Positions 36,538 to 44,773 of a stretch of DNA of 64,000 bases are shown piece after piece (position 1 is the first letter of the stretch; every line of letters starts with the position of its first letter). A model generated the notes under the pieces. That model searched no databases, was not told the DNA's origin, and saw nothing but the letters and a program-made list of their open reading frames with translations. The DNA comes from an uncultured Alphaproteobacteria bacterium (lineage in GTDB: Bacteria > Pseudomonadota > Alphaproteobacteria > HIMB59). The translations under genes and the position numbers were made by a program. Where the stretch lies: positions 62,001 through 126,000 of the forward strand of contig CABZMT010000002.1 of the NCBI GenBank assembly GCA_902526965.1. The letters run 5' to 3'.

Positions 36538-36748
36538 TCATTTTACCTTTGAGCTGGGTTCTTTGCGCACTTCTTTGATGAATTCTTTTTCTCCAAATTT
36601 CATAACTTTTTCGTTTTATATTATTTTTCATAATTTTTTTTACTCCCCCCTCATTAATTTCATAAATTTTTGTTATATGGCTAAAATCAGTTTGATCATC
36701 CCATGCCATTTGAATAATGTCACTAATCTGAGTTTGATTAAATTTCAT
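36530..36748 (-). CDS. DUF2805 (TIGR03643-type) small protein
   Basis: The 72-residue protein matches by eye the DUF2805/TIGR03643 pattern: ISDIIQMAWDDQTDFSHI, a central EGGVKKIMKNNIKRKSYEIWRKR segment and a basic tail. The layout looks like a helix-turn-helix. Function is unknown. It overlaps msrA by eight bases and is two bases downstream of the SMP-30 gene, so the three are probably co-transcribed. Confidence 0.8.
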   Translation of the reverse strand: MKFNQTQISDIIQMAWDDQTDFSHITKIYEINEGGVKKIMKNNIKRKSYEIWRKRIHQRSAQRTQLKGKMNV

Positions 36749-36750
36749 AT

Positions 36751-37662
36751 TTAATGATACAAATCATGGATGTTTTCAGATCTATAACAGTTTGAGGCAT
36801 ACCCTTGCTCTTGAGTTACGAACTTAAAAAGTTTTCCCGCATGTGGTTGTCTTTCTGCCTCGATATCGTTTAGACCGACAGACGCTGTTGTAATAAAAAG
36901 CTCATTTAAATTTTTTCCACCAAACGTACAACTTGTTACTTTTGAAACAGGAAGTTGTAATATTAATTTGAGACTACCTTGTTTATCAAAGCAACAAACT
37001 TTACCGCTCCCCCACATTGCAACCCATAAGTTGCCTTTTTTATCAACTGTCATTCCATCTGGATTTCCATCAATTTTGTTCATAGAAAGAAAAACTTTTT
37101 TGTTTATTCCATTACGAGACAAGTCGTTTATTGAAAAGATATAAATTATTCTTTTTATAGAGTCCGTTACATAACCAACGTTTCTCTCGTAATCAAAAAC
37201 TGGTCCATTGGAAATAATATAAGAGTTATCAGAATAAATTGGTTTTAAATTAGTATCGTGGCATATGACTTTACCCGTCTGAGACTTTTGCTGAATATCC
37301 ATAGTCGATATCCATATCTGACCATTTAAATCCACATCTGCATCATTAATTCTATTATTAGGACTTTCAAACTTGATCTTTGTAAGAAGTTGTTTTTTTG
37401 AAAGAGAGGGATGAATAGAAAAAATAGAGTCGTAAGAACTCATAATATAATTTTTATTGTCTTGTAAAAGAATATTAGTCACACCGTCAGGTACAGTGAA
37501 ATGTCGCTCTCCACTATTCTCTTGATCTGTTTCAATTATTTTATTTTCATAAATATCCACCCATAGCAACTTATCATGCCTCCAGTCCCAGATTGGTCTT
37601 TGTCCTAAAACACTTTTATAAGATTGATGACAAACAGATGGTTGTTCATATTTAATTTTCAC
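36751..37662 (-). CDS. SMP-30/gluconolactonase family protein
   Basis: This 303-residue six-bladed propeller protein has the family features: metal-binding Glu near the start (SYKSVLGQRPIWDWRHDKLLWVDI region), NRINDADVDLNGQIWISTMD, and NPDGMTVDKKGNLWVAMWG. Members hydrolyse sugar lactones or phosphotriesters with a divalent metal. No signal peptide is seen. The substrate cannot be told from context. It is the first gene of a small minus-strand group with the DUF2805 gene and msrA. Confidence 0.88.
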   Translation of the reverse strand: MKIKYEQPSVCHQSYKSVLGQRPIWDWRHDKLLWVDIYENKIIETDQENSGERHFTVPDGVTNILLQDNKNYIMSSYDSIFSIHPSLSKKQLLTKIKFESPNNRINDADVDLNGQIWISTMDIQQKSQTGKVICHDTNLKPIYSDNSYIISNGPVFDYERNVGYVTDSIKRIIYIFSINDLSRNGINKKVFLSMNKIDGNPDGMTVDKKGNLWVAMWGSGKVCCFDKQGSLKLILQLPVSKVTSCTFGGKNLNELFITTASVGLNDIEAERQPHAGKLFKFVTQEQGYASNCYRSENIHDLYH

Positions 37663-37707
37663 AAATAAGATTATAAACTATATAACTCGAAGAAAAAAGT
37701 GGACAAG

Positions 37708-37733
37708 ATATAACTTAGATTCGATTGTTATAT
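37708..37733. promoter_or_regulatory. Inverted repeat between divergent SMP-30 and lipoprotein genes
   Basis: ATATAAC and GTTATAT form a 7-bp inverted repeat with a 12-base spacer within the 130-base divergent intergenic region. It is a candidate operator or overlapping promoter pair; AT richness makes chance possible. Confidence 0.3.
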
Positions 37734-37792
37734 TTTGTTTTTAATATAGAAGTTGCATGTGAACTTTATTTACCTAATAATTTAGGAAATTG

Positions 37793-38203
37793 ATGACTTT
37801 TATAATTCCATTTAAATATTTCATTTTTATTTCATTACTTATTATAACAGTGAGCTGTGAGACAACTGATGTGGAAGAGAAGGTTATAAAACCAGAGCCC
37901 GTCACTAAAATTATATATACCCCAAAGGTAGAGGAAACCGTTGAAGAAAATGAAGAAATTGTTGAACATTTCAAAGATATAGAGCTATTTTTAAATAAAC
38001 CCTTGAACGATTTAATCATAAAGTATGGGAAGGCTGATTTTTCAAAGATAGAAAAGATTTATGAATTTCATAGATACAATACTGATAATTGTAGAATCTT
38101 TATACAAAACAAATCATCTGATAAAAAAATAATTAATATTACGATTTATAATTATAAAGATAATTCTTTCATCGAAATGTACTCGAAAGAATTATGTACA
38201 TAA
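37793..38203 (+). CDS. Putative lipoprotein, unknown function
   Basis: The 136-residue product starts with a hydrophobic signal and a lipobox-like LIITVSC (Cys at about 22), followed by an acidic, Pro/Glu-rich linker (VEEKVIKPEPV ... EETVEENEEIVEH) and a small C-terminal domain (about 65-136) with two cysteines (NCRIFIQ and KELCT). I chose ATG 37793 rather than the TTG just before it. The function is not recognised. The linker-plus-small-domain layout suggests an envelope-anchored protein. Confidence 0.65.
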   Translation: MTFIIPFKYFIFISLLIITVSCETTDVEEKVIKPEPVTKIIYTPKVEETVEENEEIVEHFKDIELFLNKPLNDLIIKYGKADFSKIEKIYEFHRYNTDNCRIFIQNKSSDKKIINITIYNYKDNSFIEMYSKELCT

Positions 38204-38257
38204 ATTTGAAACAGATAATCATTTAACAAAGAGTAATAAATAATATATTTAATCCTA

Positions 38258-38656
38258 ATGAATATTAAATTTTCAATATTTTTATTATTTATATCCGTTA
38301 ATTGTTTCGCTCATCACCCTGGAAATAAGATAGATGCCGAAAAGCCTTATCCTTTGATTAATTTAGAAATTATAAAAGATAAAGTTGATGGATATAATTT
38401 ATATATTGATTTAGAAAATTTTACATTAAACCCCTCGCAAATTGGAAATGAAAATCAATCTAATATGGGATACTTACAATTATTTGTAAATGATATAAAA
38501 ATTACAAGAGTTTATTCTAACTGGGTGCATGTTCCTCAACGCTTTTTTAATCTAAAAGATAATTTTATAAAAATTACATTTAATTCAAATCTTTACGATG
38601 AATTTACGATAGAGGGAGAGCCTCTTCAATATATACTAAAGGTTACTGGCGATTAA
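38258..38656 (+). CDS. Secreted protein of unknown function
   Basis: The 132-residue protein has a signal peptide (MNIKFSIFLLFISVNCFA) whose mature N-terminus begins with HHPGN, which could bind copper or another metal through the terminal amine and His residues. The rest is beta-rich (NLYIDLENFTLNP, YLQLFVNDIKITRVYS, WVHVPQRFF), suggestive of a small beta-sandwich. I do not recognise the family. It follows the lipoprotein gene on the same strand with a 54-base gap. Confidence 0.6.
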   Translation: MNIKFSIFLLFISVNCFAHHPGNKIDAEKPYPLINLEIIKDKVDGYNLYIDLENFTLNPSQIGNENQSNMGYLQLFVNDIKITRVYSNWVHVPQRFFNLKDNFIKITFNSNLYDEFTIEGEPLQYILKVTGD

Positions 38657-38708
38657 ATTTTAATAACCCAATTAAGTATAATATGTCCTCTATGAATAAA
38701 ATGAGTTT

Positions 38709-39182
38709 TTATACTTCATAAGGAAGTGAAGAGTGGTGCAATACTATTTTCAATGAACCGTTTTTAGTTTTTTTATAACCCCAGCTTTTATCAACTTTAA
38801 CCTGATCTCCCTTTTTGTCGATCAGTGTTACCCAACCCATCCACATGGCGATATTTTCCTCTAAAAATATTGAAGATGTTTCTGATTTAAAATCACGCCA
38901 AGATTTAATTCCAAATCCACTATCCAAAGGGTACTTTGGGTTATTTCCAATAAAATAAGATAAGGCGCCTTCTTTATTTGATCGAAATGTTTGGCTGCCC
39001 CCACTAAGAGTTGGTTTAAATAAGACTGGCCCAAACTCAAACCCATATAACTGATCTAACATTTCATTTGCAACTATTGTAGCATCATCGATGCCTGATT
39101 TTTCATAGGCTTTTGAAATTGCTATCATACCATTGCCCCAAGCTACACGCGCATCAGCTAATTCATTTTCATTGATTGTCAT
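38709..39182 (-). CDS. NTF2-like (SnoaL/DUF4440-type) domain protein, unknown function
   Basis: This 157-residue soluble protein looks like a single cone-shaped NTF2-like domain: N-terminal helices (ARVAWGNGMIAISKAYEKSG), a central PTLSGGSQTFRSNKEGALSYFIGNN stretch, and C-terminal strands (ENIAMWMGWVTLIDKKGDQVKVDKSWGYKK, SLKIVLHHSS). The fold assignment is by pattern and the function is unknown. It sits next to the prenyl diphosphate synthase on the same strand, 40 bases downstream. Confidence 0.6.
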   Translation of the reverse strand: MTINENELADARVAWGNGMIAISKAYEKSGIDDATIVANEMLDQLYGFEFGPVLFKPTLSGGSQTFRSNKEGALSYFIGNNPKYPLDSGFGIKSWRDFKSETSSIFLEENIAMWMGWVTLIDKKGDQVKVDKSWGYKKTKNGSLKIVLHHSSLPYEV

Positions 39183-39221
39183 TTAATGTGAGCCATTTCA
39201 TATATTTAAAAATTTTTTTAT

Positions 39222-40121
39222 TTATTTAACACGATTGACAATAAAGTTTACAAGACTTGACATGTATAGCAAGGCCTCCTTATTTGTACCAAAGAATTTT
39301 TCCATTGTTTTGTAATTTTTATTTTGTATCTGTTTTAAATATTTAGAGCATTCTATACGACTAAGTTTATAAGCAATACTCGCTTTTTTGGAGTCTTTTT
39401 TAATTTTTTTACCAACTTTACGTTCATTGCCCCATCTATCTAACATATCATCTGTAACTTGAAAAATTTTTCCAATGGTATTAGCAATAATTTTTAGTTC
39501 TCTCTTCTTACTCACATTCAAATTTTTTACGTTTAAAAGAAGATTGAAGCACAAACTAAATAGAGCACCTGTTTTTAAAAGATACATCTCTTCTATTTGT
39601 TTTATGGTAGAATTTTTTTTCATATAAATATCTAAGGATTGTCCTGCTATTAAGCCTTCCATGCCATTAGCTTTAGAGAGCATCTTAATTGAGTTTACTT
39701 TTTGACTAGCAGAAAGGTATTTTGACTCTGCTAGAGTTTTGACTGATAAGACCTGGAACATATCTCCAGCTAAGACAGCAGTGGCCTCATCAAATTTTTT
39801 GTGAACAGTTAGCCTTCCTCTTCTATAGTCGTCGTTATCCATAGAGGGCAAATCATCATGAATTAAAGAATGAAGATGAACACACTCAATTGAGAGGGCA
39901 AAGTCATCTAAGAGGCTAGGCTTAATATTTAAAAATGAACCCATATAATAAAGCAAGAAAGGTCTAATCCTTTTTCCCCCAGTTTTGGCAAAATAAAGCA
40001 AAGCCTTTTTGATGCGTTTATCAGGTGACTTTAATTTTTCAATGTGTTGGAGGAGCTTTTTATCAAAATTAAGAGAAAATGCTTTAATTTGTGTTTCGTC
40101 AAAGGTTGCACTTATTTTCAT
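39222..40121 (-). CDS. ispA: Polyprenyl diphosphate synthase (FPP/GGPP synthase)
   Basis: A 299-residue trans-isoprenyl diphosphate synthase with first Asp-rich motif HDDLPSMDNDDYRRG (from D89) and second motif TDDMLDRWG (224-228). The family makes farnesyl or geranylgeranyl diphosphate from IPP and DMAPP. The residue five before the first Asp is His84 where E. coli IspA has Tyr, so the pocket may allow a longer chain. Lying next to proteorhodopsin and the crt genes, it may be the CrtE that supplies GGPP for phytoene. It is divergent from proteorhodopsin with a small membrane-protein gene upstream. Confidence 0.88.
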   Translation of the reverse strand: MKISATFDETQIKAFSLNFDKKLLQHIEKLKSPDKRIKKALLYFAKTGGKRIRPFLLYYMGSFLNIKPSLLDDFALSIECVHLHSLIHDDLPSMDNDDYRRGRLTVHKKFDEATAVLAGDMFQVLSVKTLAESKYLSASQKVNSIKMLSKANGMEGLIAGQSLDIYMKKNSTIKQIEEMYLLKTGALFSLCFNLLLNVKNLNVSKKRELKIIANTIGKIFQVTDDMLDRWGNERKVGKKIKKDSKKASIAYKLSRIECSKYLKQIQNKNYKTMEKFFGTNKEALLYMSSLVNFIVNRVK

Positions 40122-40125
40122 GTAC

Positions 40126-40347
40126 TTACAAGTTATCTAAATAATGTGACGTGTGATTATCAAAAATGAATATAATGACTCCAATAAAAACCAGATAAAT
40201 AATTAAATTAACGGTTTTCTTAGTTTTTTTGTTATTTATGTAGCTTTTGTTGAATTTCAGCAATACCCATAACAACAGTGTGGATAAAAAGAATAAAAAC
40301 CCATTAAACAGTACACTATCTTGAAAAATAGCCATTTTTTTACCCAC
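40126..40347 (-). CDS. Small membrane protein of unknown function (2 TM)
   Basis: A 73-residue frame with two hydrophobic segments (about 13-30 and 47-62) separated by a basic loop (KFNKSYINNKKTKK), giving a hairpin membrane protein. The start is GTG 40347, with GGGAG four bases upstream, or an ATG four codons later. It is four bases upstream of the prenyl diphosphate synthase gene. The family is not recognised. Confidence 0.6.
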   Translation of the reverse strand: MGKKMAIFQDSVLFNGFLFFLSTLLLWVLLKFNKSYINNKKTKKTVNLIIYLVFIGVIIFIFDNHTSHYLDNL

Positions 40348-40486
40348 TATACTCCCAAAATATATTAATAAAAGTCATATTAAGTATTTTTTTTTTGCAA
40401 TTAATACCTATAATCCGTTCAAATTAACAAATCCAAAGTTTTAGGATTCTGTTATAAGTTTTAGAACTTAAGAAAAGGAGTACTCA
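40348..40486 (+). promoter_or_regulatory. Proteorhodopsin promoter and leader region
   Basis: This 139-base gap between divergent genes should hold the proteorhodopsin promoter. A TATAAT (40409-40414) is a -10 candidate, preceded by a run of ten T; no good -35 box is seen. Two copies of AAGTTTTAG lie in the leader. A strong Shine-Dalgarno, AAAGGAG (40474-40480), is six bases before the ATG. Confidence 0.5.
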
Positions 40487-41254
40487 ATGATTAAGTTTTT
40501 GAAATCAATGGCTATCCCAACAGCTGCACTTGTTGCACTGCCAGGAATAGCTTCTGCAAGCGTTGGCTTAGAGCCAAACGACTTTGTTGGGATATCTTTT
40601 TGGGTTATCTCAATGTGTATGGTTGCCGCTACTGCATTCTTTTTTTTAGAGACTAACAACGTATCAGGTAAGTGGAAGACATCTCTTGCACTTGGTGGTC
40701 TTGTTTGTTTAGTTGCTGCAGTTCACTACTTCTACATGAGAGAAGTGTGGGTAACAACAGGTGCTACACCTACTGTTTATAGATATGTTGACTGGTTAAT
40801 CACTGTTCCTTTACAGATGATTGAATTTTACATAATCCTTGCTGCTGTTGCTACAGTTTCAGCTGGTATTTTCTGGAGACTATTAATTGGTACTTTAGTA
40901 ATGCTTGTAGCTGGTTATGCTGGTGAAGCAGGCTTCATCAACGCATGGGCAGGTTTCATTGTAGGTCTAGCTGGTTGGGCATACATTTTATACGAAATTT
41001 TTGCTGGTGAAGCTGGTAAAGCTGCTGCTGACAAGTGTCCTGCAGCTGTTCAAACAGCTTTCAACACAATGAGATGGATTGTTACAGTTGGTTGGGCTAT
41101 TTATCCTTTAGGATATTTCTTCGGTTACTTAACTGGAGGAGCTGATGCCGTAACATTAAACGTTATCTATAACGTTGCTGACGTTGTGAATAAGATCGCT
41201 TTTGTCGCAGTTATCTGGGCTGCTGCAGTAGCATCTTCAGGCAAAAAAGCTTAA
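40487..41254 (+). CDS. Proteorhodopsin (blue-tuned light-driven proton pump)
   Basis: The 255-residue type I rhodopsin pumps protons out of the cell in light. A signal-like N-terminus (to about residue 24) precedes seven helices. Key residues: His80, proton acceptor Asp102 and donor Glu113 in helix C (RYVDWLITVPLQMIEFYII), and the retinal Schiff-base Lys236 (NVADVVNKIAFV). The spectral-tuning position (105 in the reference green proteorhodopsin) is Gln110, typical of blue-absorbing forms found in clear ocean water. A strong ribosome binding site and its own terminator suggest high expression. The gene is slightly richer in GC than its neighbours, as is usual for a highly expressed membrane protein. 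Confidence 0.98.
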   Translation: MIKFLKSMAIPTAALVALPGIASASVGLEPNDFVGISFWVISMCMVAATAFFFLETNNVSGKWKTSLALGGLVCLVAAVHYFYMREVWVTTGATPTVYRYVDWLITVPLQMIEFYIILAAVATVSAGIFWRLLIGTLVMLVAGYAGEAGFINAWAGFIVGLAGWAYILYEIFAGEAGKAAADKCPAAVQTAFNTMRWIVTVGWAIYPLGYFFGYLTGGADAVTLNVIYNVADVVNKIAFVAVIWAAAVASSGKKA

Positions 41255-41274
41255 TAAAGCTTTATAACCTATTT

Positions 41275-41309
41275 AAACCAGGCAAGGCTAACTTGCCTGG
41301 TTTTTTTTT
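41275..41309 (+). terminator. Strong intrinsic terminator after proteorhodopsin
   Basis: A perfect stem of CCAGGCAAG and CTTGCCTGG with a five-base loop, flanked by AAA and a run of nine T, lies 20 bases after the proteorhodopsin stop. It should end most transcripts before crtI. Confidence 0.95.
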
Positions 41310-41336
41310 ATCTAAAATTCCTATATTTTAATTATC

Positions 41337-42824
41337 TTGAATAAAAAAGTTGTTGTAATTGGTGGAGGGTTTGGAGGACTAGCTGCAGCGTTAAGGTGTA
41401 GAAAGCTAGGTTTTGACGTCACTCTTATTGAGAGGCTTAACATGCTCGGTGGAAGGGCTAGAGTGTTCGAGAAAGGTGGCTACAAGCACGATGCTGGACC
41501 AACAGTAATAACAGCACCATTCTTATTTGAAGAACTATTCGAGTTGTTTGGAGAAGACCTCAAAGATCATTTAGATTTCAAATCCCTAGACCCTTGGTAT
41601 AGGTTTTACTTTCATAATGGGAAAACTTTTGATTATCGACCTTCTATAGAAGATACAAATAATGAAATTAGAAAATTTGATGAAAATGATGTCAAGGGCT
41701 ATGACAAATTATTAAAAACATCAAAAGATATTTTTGAAATAGGCTTTGAAAAGCTATCAGATAAACCCTTTATTTCATTCTGGGAAATGGCAAAACAATT
41801 ACCCTCTTTAATCAAGCTAAAGAGCTATTTAACAGTTAGCCAATTGGTAAATAGCAAATTAAAAAATAAGTATCTACGGAAAGCATTTTCAATACACCCT
41901 TTGTTAGTTGGAGGTAATCCATTTACAACAACATCTATTTACGCTTTGATACACTACCTTGAGCGAAAATGGGGAGTTTACTTTTGTATGGGCGGCACAG
42001 GTAAAATTGTAAAAGAGCTAGAAAATTTAATGGTAAGGCAAGGCATTGATATAAAAAAGCAGTCCGATGTTGAAAGAATTTCTATAACTAACGGTAAAGC
42101 AGAAAATGTTGTACTTACAGACGGAAGTAAAATAGAAGCAGATCTTGTAATATGTAATGCAGACCCTCCAACAGTTTATAGTGAGATGTTGCCTTCAAAG
42201 TATTCAAGAGACAGTCTTTTGAAGCCTAAAAAATTTACACACTATTCTATGGGTCTGTATGTTCTTTTTTTTGGATCTAAGAAAAAATTTTCTAACGTTG
42301 CTCACCACACTATTTGGATGTCTGAAAGATATAAAGAATTATTACACGATATTTTTGAGAGAAAAATTTTAACAGATGATTTTTCACTTTATCTTCATCG
42401 ACCTACTGCAACAGATGAAACTTTTGCGCCTAAGGGATGTGATAGTTTTTACGTGTTATGCCCTGTTCCCAATCTTCAGGGAAATGTTCAATGGGATACA
42501 GAAGGACCAATACTTAAAGATAAAATCGTCGAAGCCTTAGATAAAACCATTATGCCGGGATTGACCAAAAATATAGAGGCAGAGTTCTGGATGACTCCTG
42601 AAGATTTTAAAAAAGATTATAGGTCAAAATATGGTGCAGGGTTTTCAGTAGCTCCAATTTTTTCACAATCGGCATGGTTTCGTTATCATAATAGAGATAA
42701 AAAAATATCAAATCTGTATTTCTCTGCAGCGGGATCACATCCAGGAGCTGGAATACCAGGAGTGCTTTGTTCAGCTAAGGTGATTGAGAAACTTATAATT
42801 AAGGACTTTAAAGTTAGTCATTAA
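41337..42824 (+). CDS. crtI: Phytoene desaturase
   Basis: CrtI desaturates phytoene to lycopene with FAD. The N-terminal dinucleotide motif is VIGGGFGGLAAALR (about 6-19), followed by LGGRARVFEKGGYKHDAGPT, typical of CrtI; the C-terminal block NLYFSAAGSHPGAGIPGVL is also characteristic. At 495 residues it is full length. The start is TTG 41337, only 27 bases after the proteorhodopsin terminator, so a separate promoter must be in that short gap or transcription reads through. One base separates it from crtB. Confidence 0.95.
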   Translation: MNKKVVVIGGGFGGLAAALRCRKLGFDVTLIERLNMLGGRARVFEKGGYKHDAGPTVITAPFLFEELFELFGEDLKDHLDFKSLDPWYRFYFHNGKTFDYRPSIEDTNNEIRKFDENDVKGYDKLLKTSKDIFEIGFEKLSDKPFISFWEMAKQLPSLIKLKSYLTVSQLVNSKLKNKYLRKAFSIHPLLVGGNPFTTTSIYALIHYLERKWGVYFCMGGTGKIVKELENLMVRQGIDIKKQSDVERISITNGKAENVVLTDGSKIEADLVICNADPPTVYSEMLPSKYSRDSLLKPKKFTHYSMGLYVLFFGSKKKFSNVAHHTIWMSERYKELLHDIFERKILTDDFSLYLHRPTATDETFAPKGCDSFYVLCPVPNLQGNVQWDTEGPILKDKIVEALDKTIMPGLTKNIEAEFWMTPEDFKKDYRSKYGAGFSVAPIFSQSAWFRYHNRDKKISNLYFSAAGSHPGAGIPGVLCSAKVIEKLIIKDFKVSH

Positions 42825-42825
42825 G

Positions 42826-43701
42826 GTGACACCTTTTAAAACAAACACCTATAGCATTAAATCAGAGGGTAAAAGTTTTTATTGGGCAAGTTTTTTCTTA
42901 CCTAAGAAAAATAGAATTGCTGCTTCAAAACTTTATAGCATATGCCGCTATCTAGATGACGTTGCTGATAGTTCTGATTTAGATAAGTCCTCTCAAATAA
43001 AAGATATATTTGAACAAGTTAAATATAACAAGACATCTGAGATCAATATTTTCTTTGAACAAAACCAAATCAATTTAAATATTTTAAATGATTTAATAGA
43101 TGGATTAATAAGCGATCAACAAAATGTTAGAATTGCTGATGAGAGGGAATTAGTAAAGTACTCCTATAGAGTGGCTGGAACAGTTGGTTTGATGATGCTG
43201 CCAATTATTAATACTAAAAATAATGAAGCCAGAAAGCATGCTGTTGATCTAGGAATTGCGATGCAATTAACTAATATTGCGAGAGATGTATTTGAAGATG
43301 CTAAATTAAAAAGAGTGTATTTACCTCAGGAATGGATAGGTCAAATTACTTTAAGTGATTTAACAGATAATAATATTGATGACCAAAAAAATAAAATAAT
43401 TGAATTATCAATTAAAAACTTAATAGAACTCTCTGAAAAGTTTTACGCAAATGGTTTTTGTGGTATGAAATATATTCCTTTAAGAACAAGATTAGCGATT
43501 TTTTTCGCTGCAAAAATCTATAAAGGGATTGGTAATAAAATTAAGAAGAAAGGTTATGCGTATCAATTCGAAAGAGTTTATTTAAATAAATTAGAAAAAT
43601 TATGGATTACAATAGTTTCAATACCTGAGTTTTTATTTTTAAAGAGTATTTTTACATCCTATAAACCAATTAGAGATAATTTTAAAAATGAAAATATATG
43701 A
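42826..43701 (+). CDS. crtB: Phytoene synthase
   Basis: CrtB condenses two GGPP molecules to phytoene. The two aspartate-rich motifs are YLDDVADSSD (about 46-52) and NIARDVFEDA (about 151-160). The SFYWASFFLPKKNR start is typical of the squalene/phytoene synthase family. The start is GTG 42826, one base after the crtI stop. At 291 residues it is full length. It overlaps crtY by 14 bases. Confidence 0.95.
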   Translation: MTPFKTNTYSIKSEGKSFYWASFFLPKKNRIAASKLYSICRYLDDVADSSDLDKSSQIKDIFEQVKYNKTSEINIFFEQNQINLNILNDLIDGLISDQQNVRIADERELVKYSYRVAGTVGLMMLPIINTKNNEARKHAVDLGIAMQLTNIARDVFEDAKLKRVYLPQEWIGQITLSDLTDNNIDDQKNKIIELSIKNLIELSEKFYANGFCGMKYIPLRTRLAIFFAAKIYKGIGNKIKKKGYAYQFERVYLNKLEKLWITIVSIPEFLFLKSIFTSYKPIRDNFKNENI

Positions 43702-44773
43702 CGTCGCTTTTATAGGTATGGGCGCTAGTGCTCTAGCTACAGCTAAATTGAATTATGCGGGAACGAAACATAGTCTTATTGGTATCGATAAAGAATATCA
43801 TAATAAAAGAAATAATTTTTTTGCATTCTGGATGACAGATTGGATGGAAAATTTTAGCAATCTTGCACAAAAAAAATGGTTTAATTGGGAATTTTACTTG
43901 GCAAATGAATGTATATTGCATGAAACTAAAGATTTACCATATTGCACAATACGGTTTCAAGATTGGAAAAAATATTGTTTAGACGACCTAGAAAACTTGT
44001 CCATTAAAACCCTAAATGTTCATCGTATTGGTAATTTAGAGAAATATTTTGAGATAGAGCTTGATAACGGCGAAAAAGTTTATGCGAAGAAAATTTATGA
44101 CTCTAGAACACCAAAATTAGAGGAAAATAAGGTTAAGCAGCATTTCTTTGGGTACCTTATAGATACAAAGCAAGTTATTGATAACAAAAAAGTTACTTTA
44201 ATGGATTTTCGTGTTGACCAAGATGTTGGATTACACTTTATGTATTGTTTGCCAATAAGTGAAAATAAAGTATTAGTTGAGTCAACAGTTTTCTCCTCAG
44301 AAATCCAAGCTGATAGTTGGTATAAAGATCAAATAAAAAAATATATTGAGACAAAGTTAAAGATATCTGAATATACAATTGTTGACGAAGAGAAAGGTGC
44401 TTTACCGATGTATGATATTAGAAATAAATCATACAAAAATTATATTAATATTGGCTCAAGAGGGGGCGCCACTAAAATATCAACAGGGTATGCTTTTTCT
44501 TTTTTTTTAAAAAACTTAGTGAAACATAAGGATGGCTCTGAGAAAAAACATCATTCCTATTTTGATCAGTGGATGGATAAAGTCTTTGTCAATTACTTAA
44601 AAAATAATAATGGGACTGAAAAAATTTTTATTAATATGGCTAATTCACTAAATGGTAATGAGTTTGCATCGTTTATGATGGGTATATCTAATACAGCAAC
44701 AAAATTTAAGGTCATAATGTCAATGCCCAAATATAAATTTATAAAAAGTGCTCTTGGTACTATTATTAACTAA
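43688..44773 (+). CDS. crtY: Lycopene beta-cyclase, CrtY type
   Basis: CrtY cyclises both ends of lycopene to give beta-carotene. The flavin-binding start is DVAFIGMGASALATA, followed by FFAFWMTDW, KIYDSRTPK, QHFFGYLI, LMDFRVDQ, FMYCLPIS, EKGALPM and GSRGGATKISTGYAF, all family motifs. At 361 residues it is slightly short of the usual 380-390. Translation is coupled to crtB (overlap) and blh (the blh ATG directly follows its stop). Confidence 0.92.
   Translation: MKIYDVAFIGMGASALATAKLNYAGTKHSLIGIDKEYHNKRNNFFAFWMTDWMENFSNLAQKKWFNWEFYLANECILHETKDLPYCTIRFQDWKKYCLDDLENLSIKTLNVHRIGNLEKYFEIELDNGEKVYAKKIYDSRTPKLEENKVKQHFFGYLIDTKQVIDNKKVTLMDFRVDQDVGLHFMYCLPISENKVLVESTVFSSEIQADSWYKDQIKKYIETKLKISEYTIVDEEKGALPMYDIRNKSYKNYINIGSRGGATKISTGYAFSFFLKNLVKHKDGSEKKHHSYFDQWMDKVFVNYLKNNNGTEKIFINMANSLNGNEFASFMMGISNTATKFKVIMSMPKYKFIKSALGTIIN

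Noticed and set aside
40279-40287. Perfect DnaA box (TGTGGATAA)
   Set aside because: It is a single copy inside a small coding frame, far from dnaA, so not evidence of an origin.
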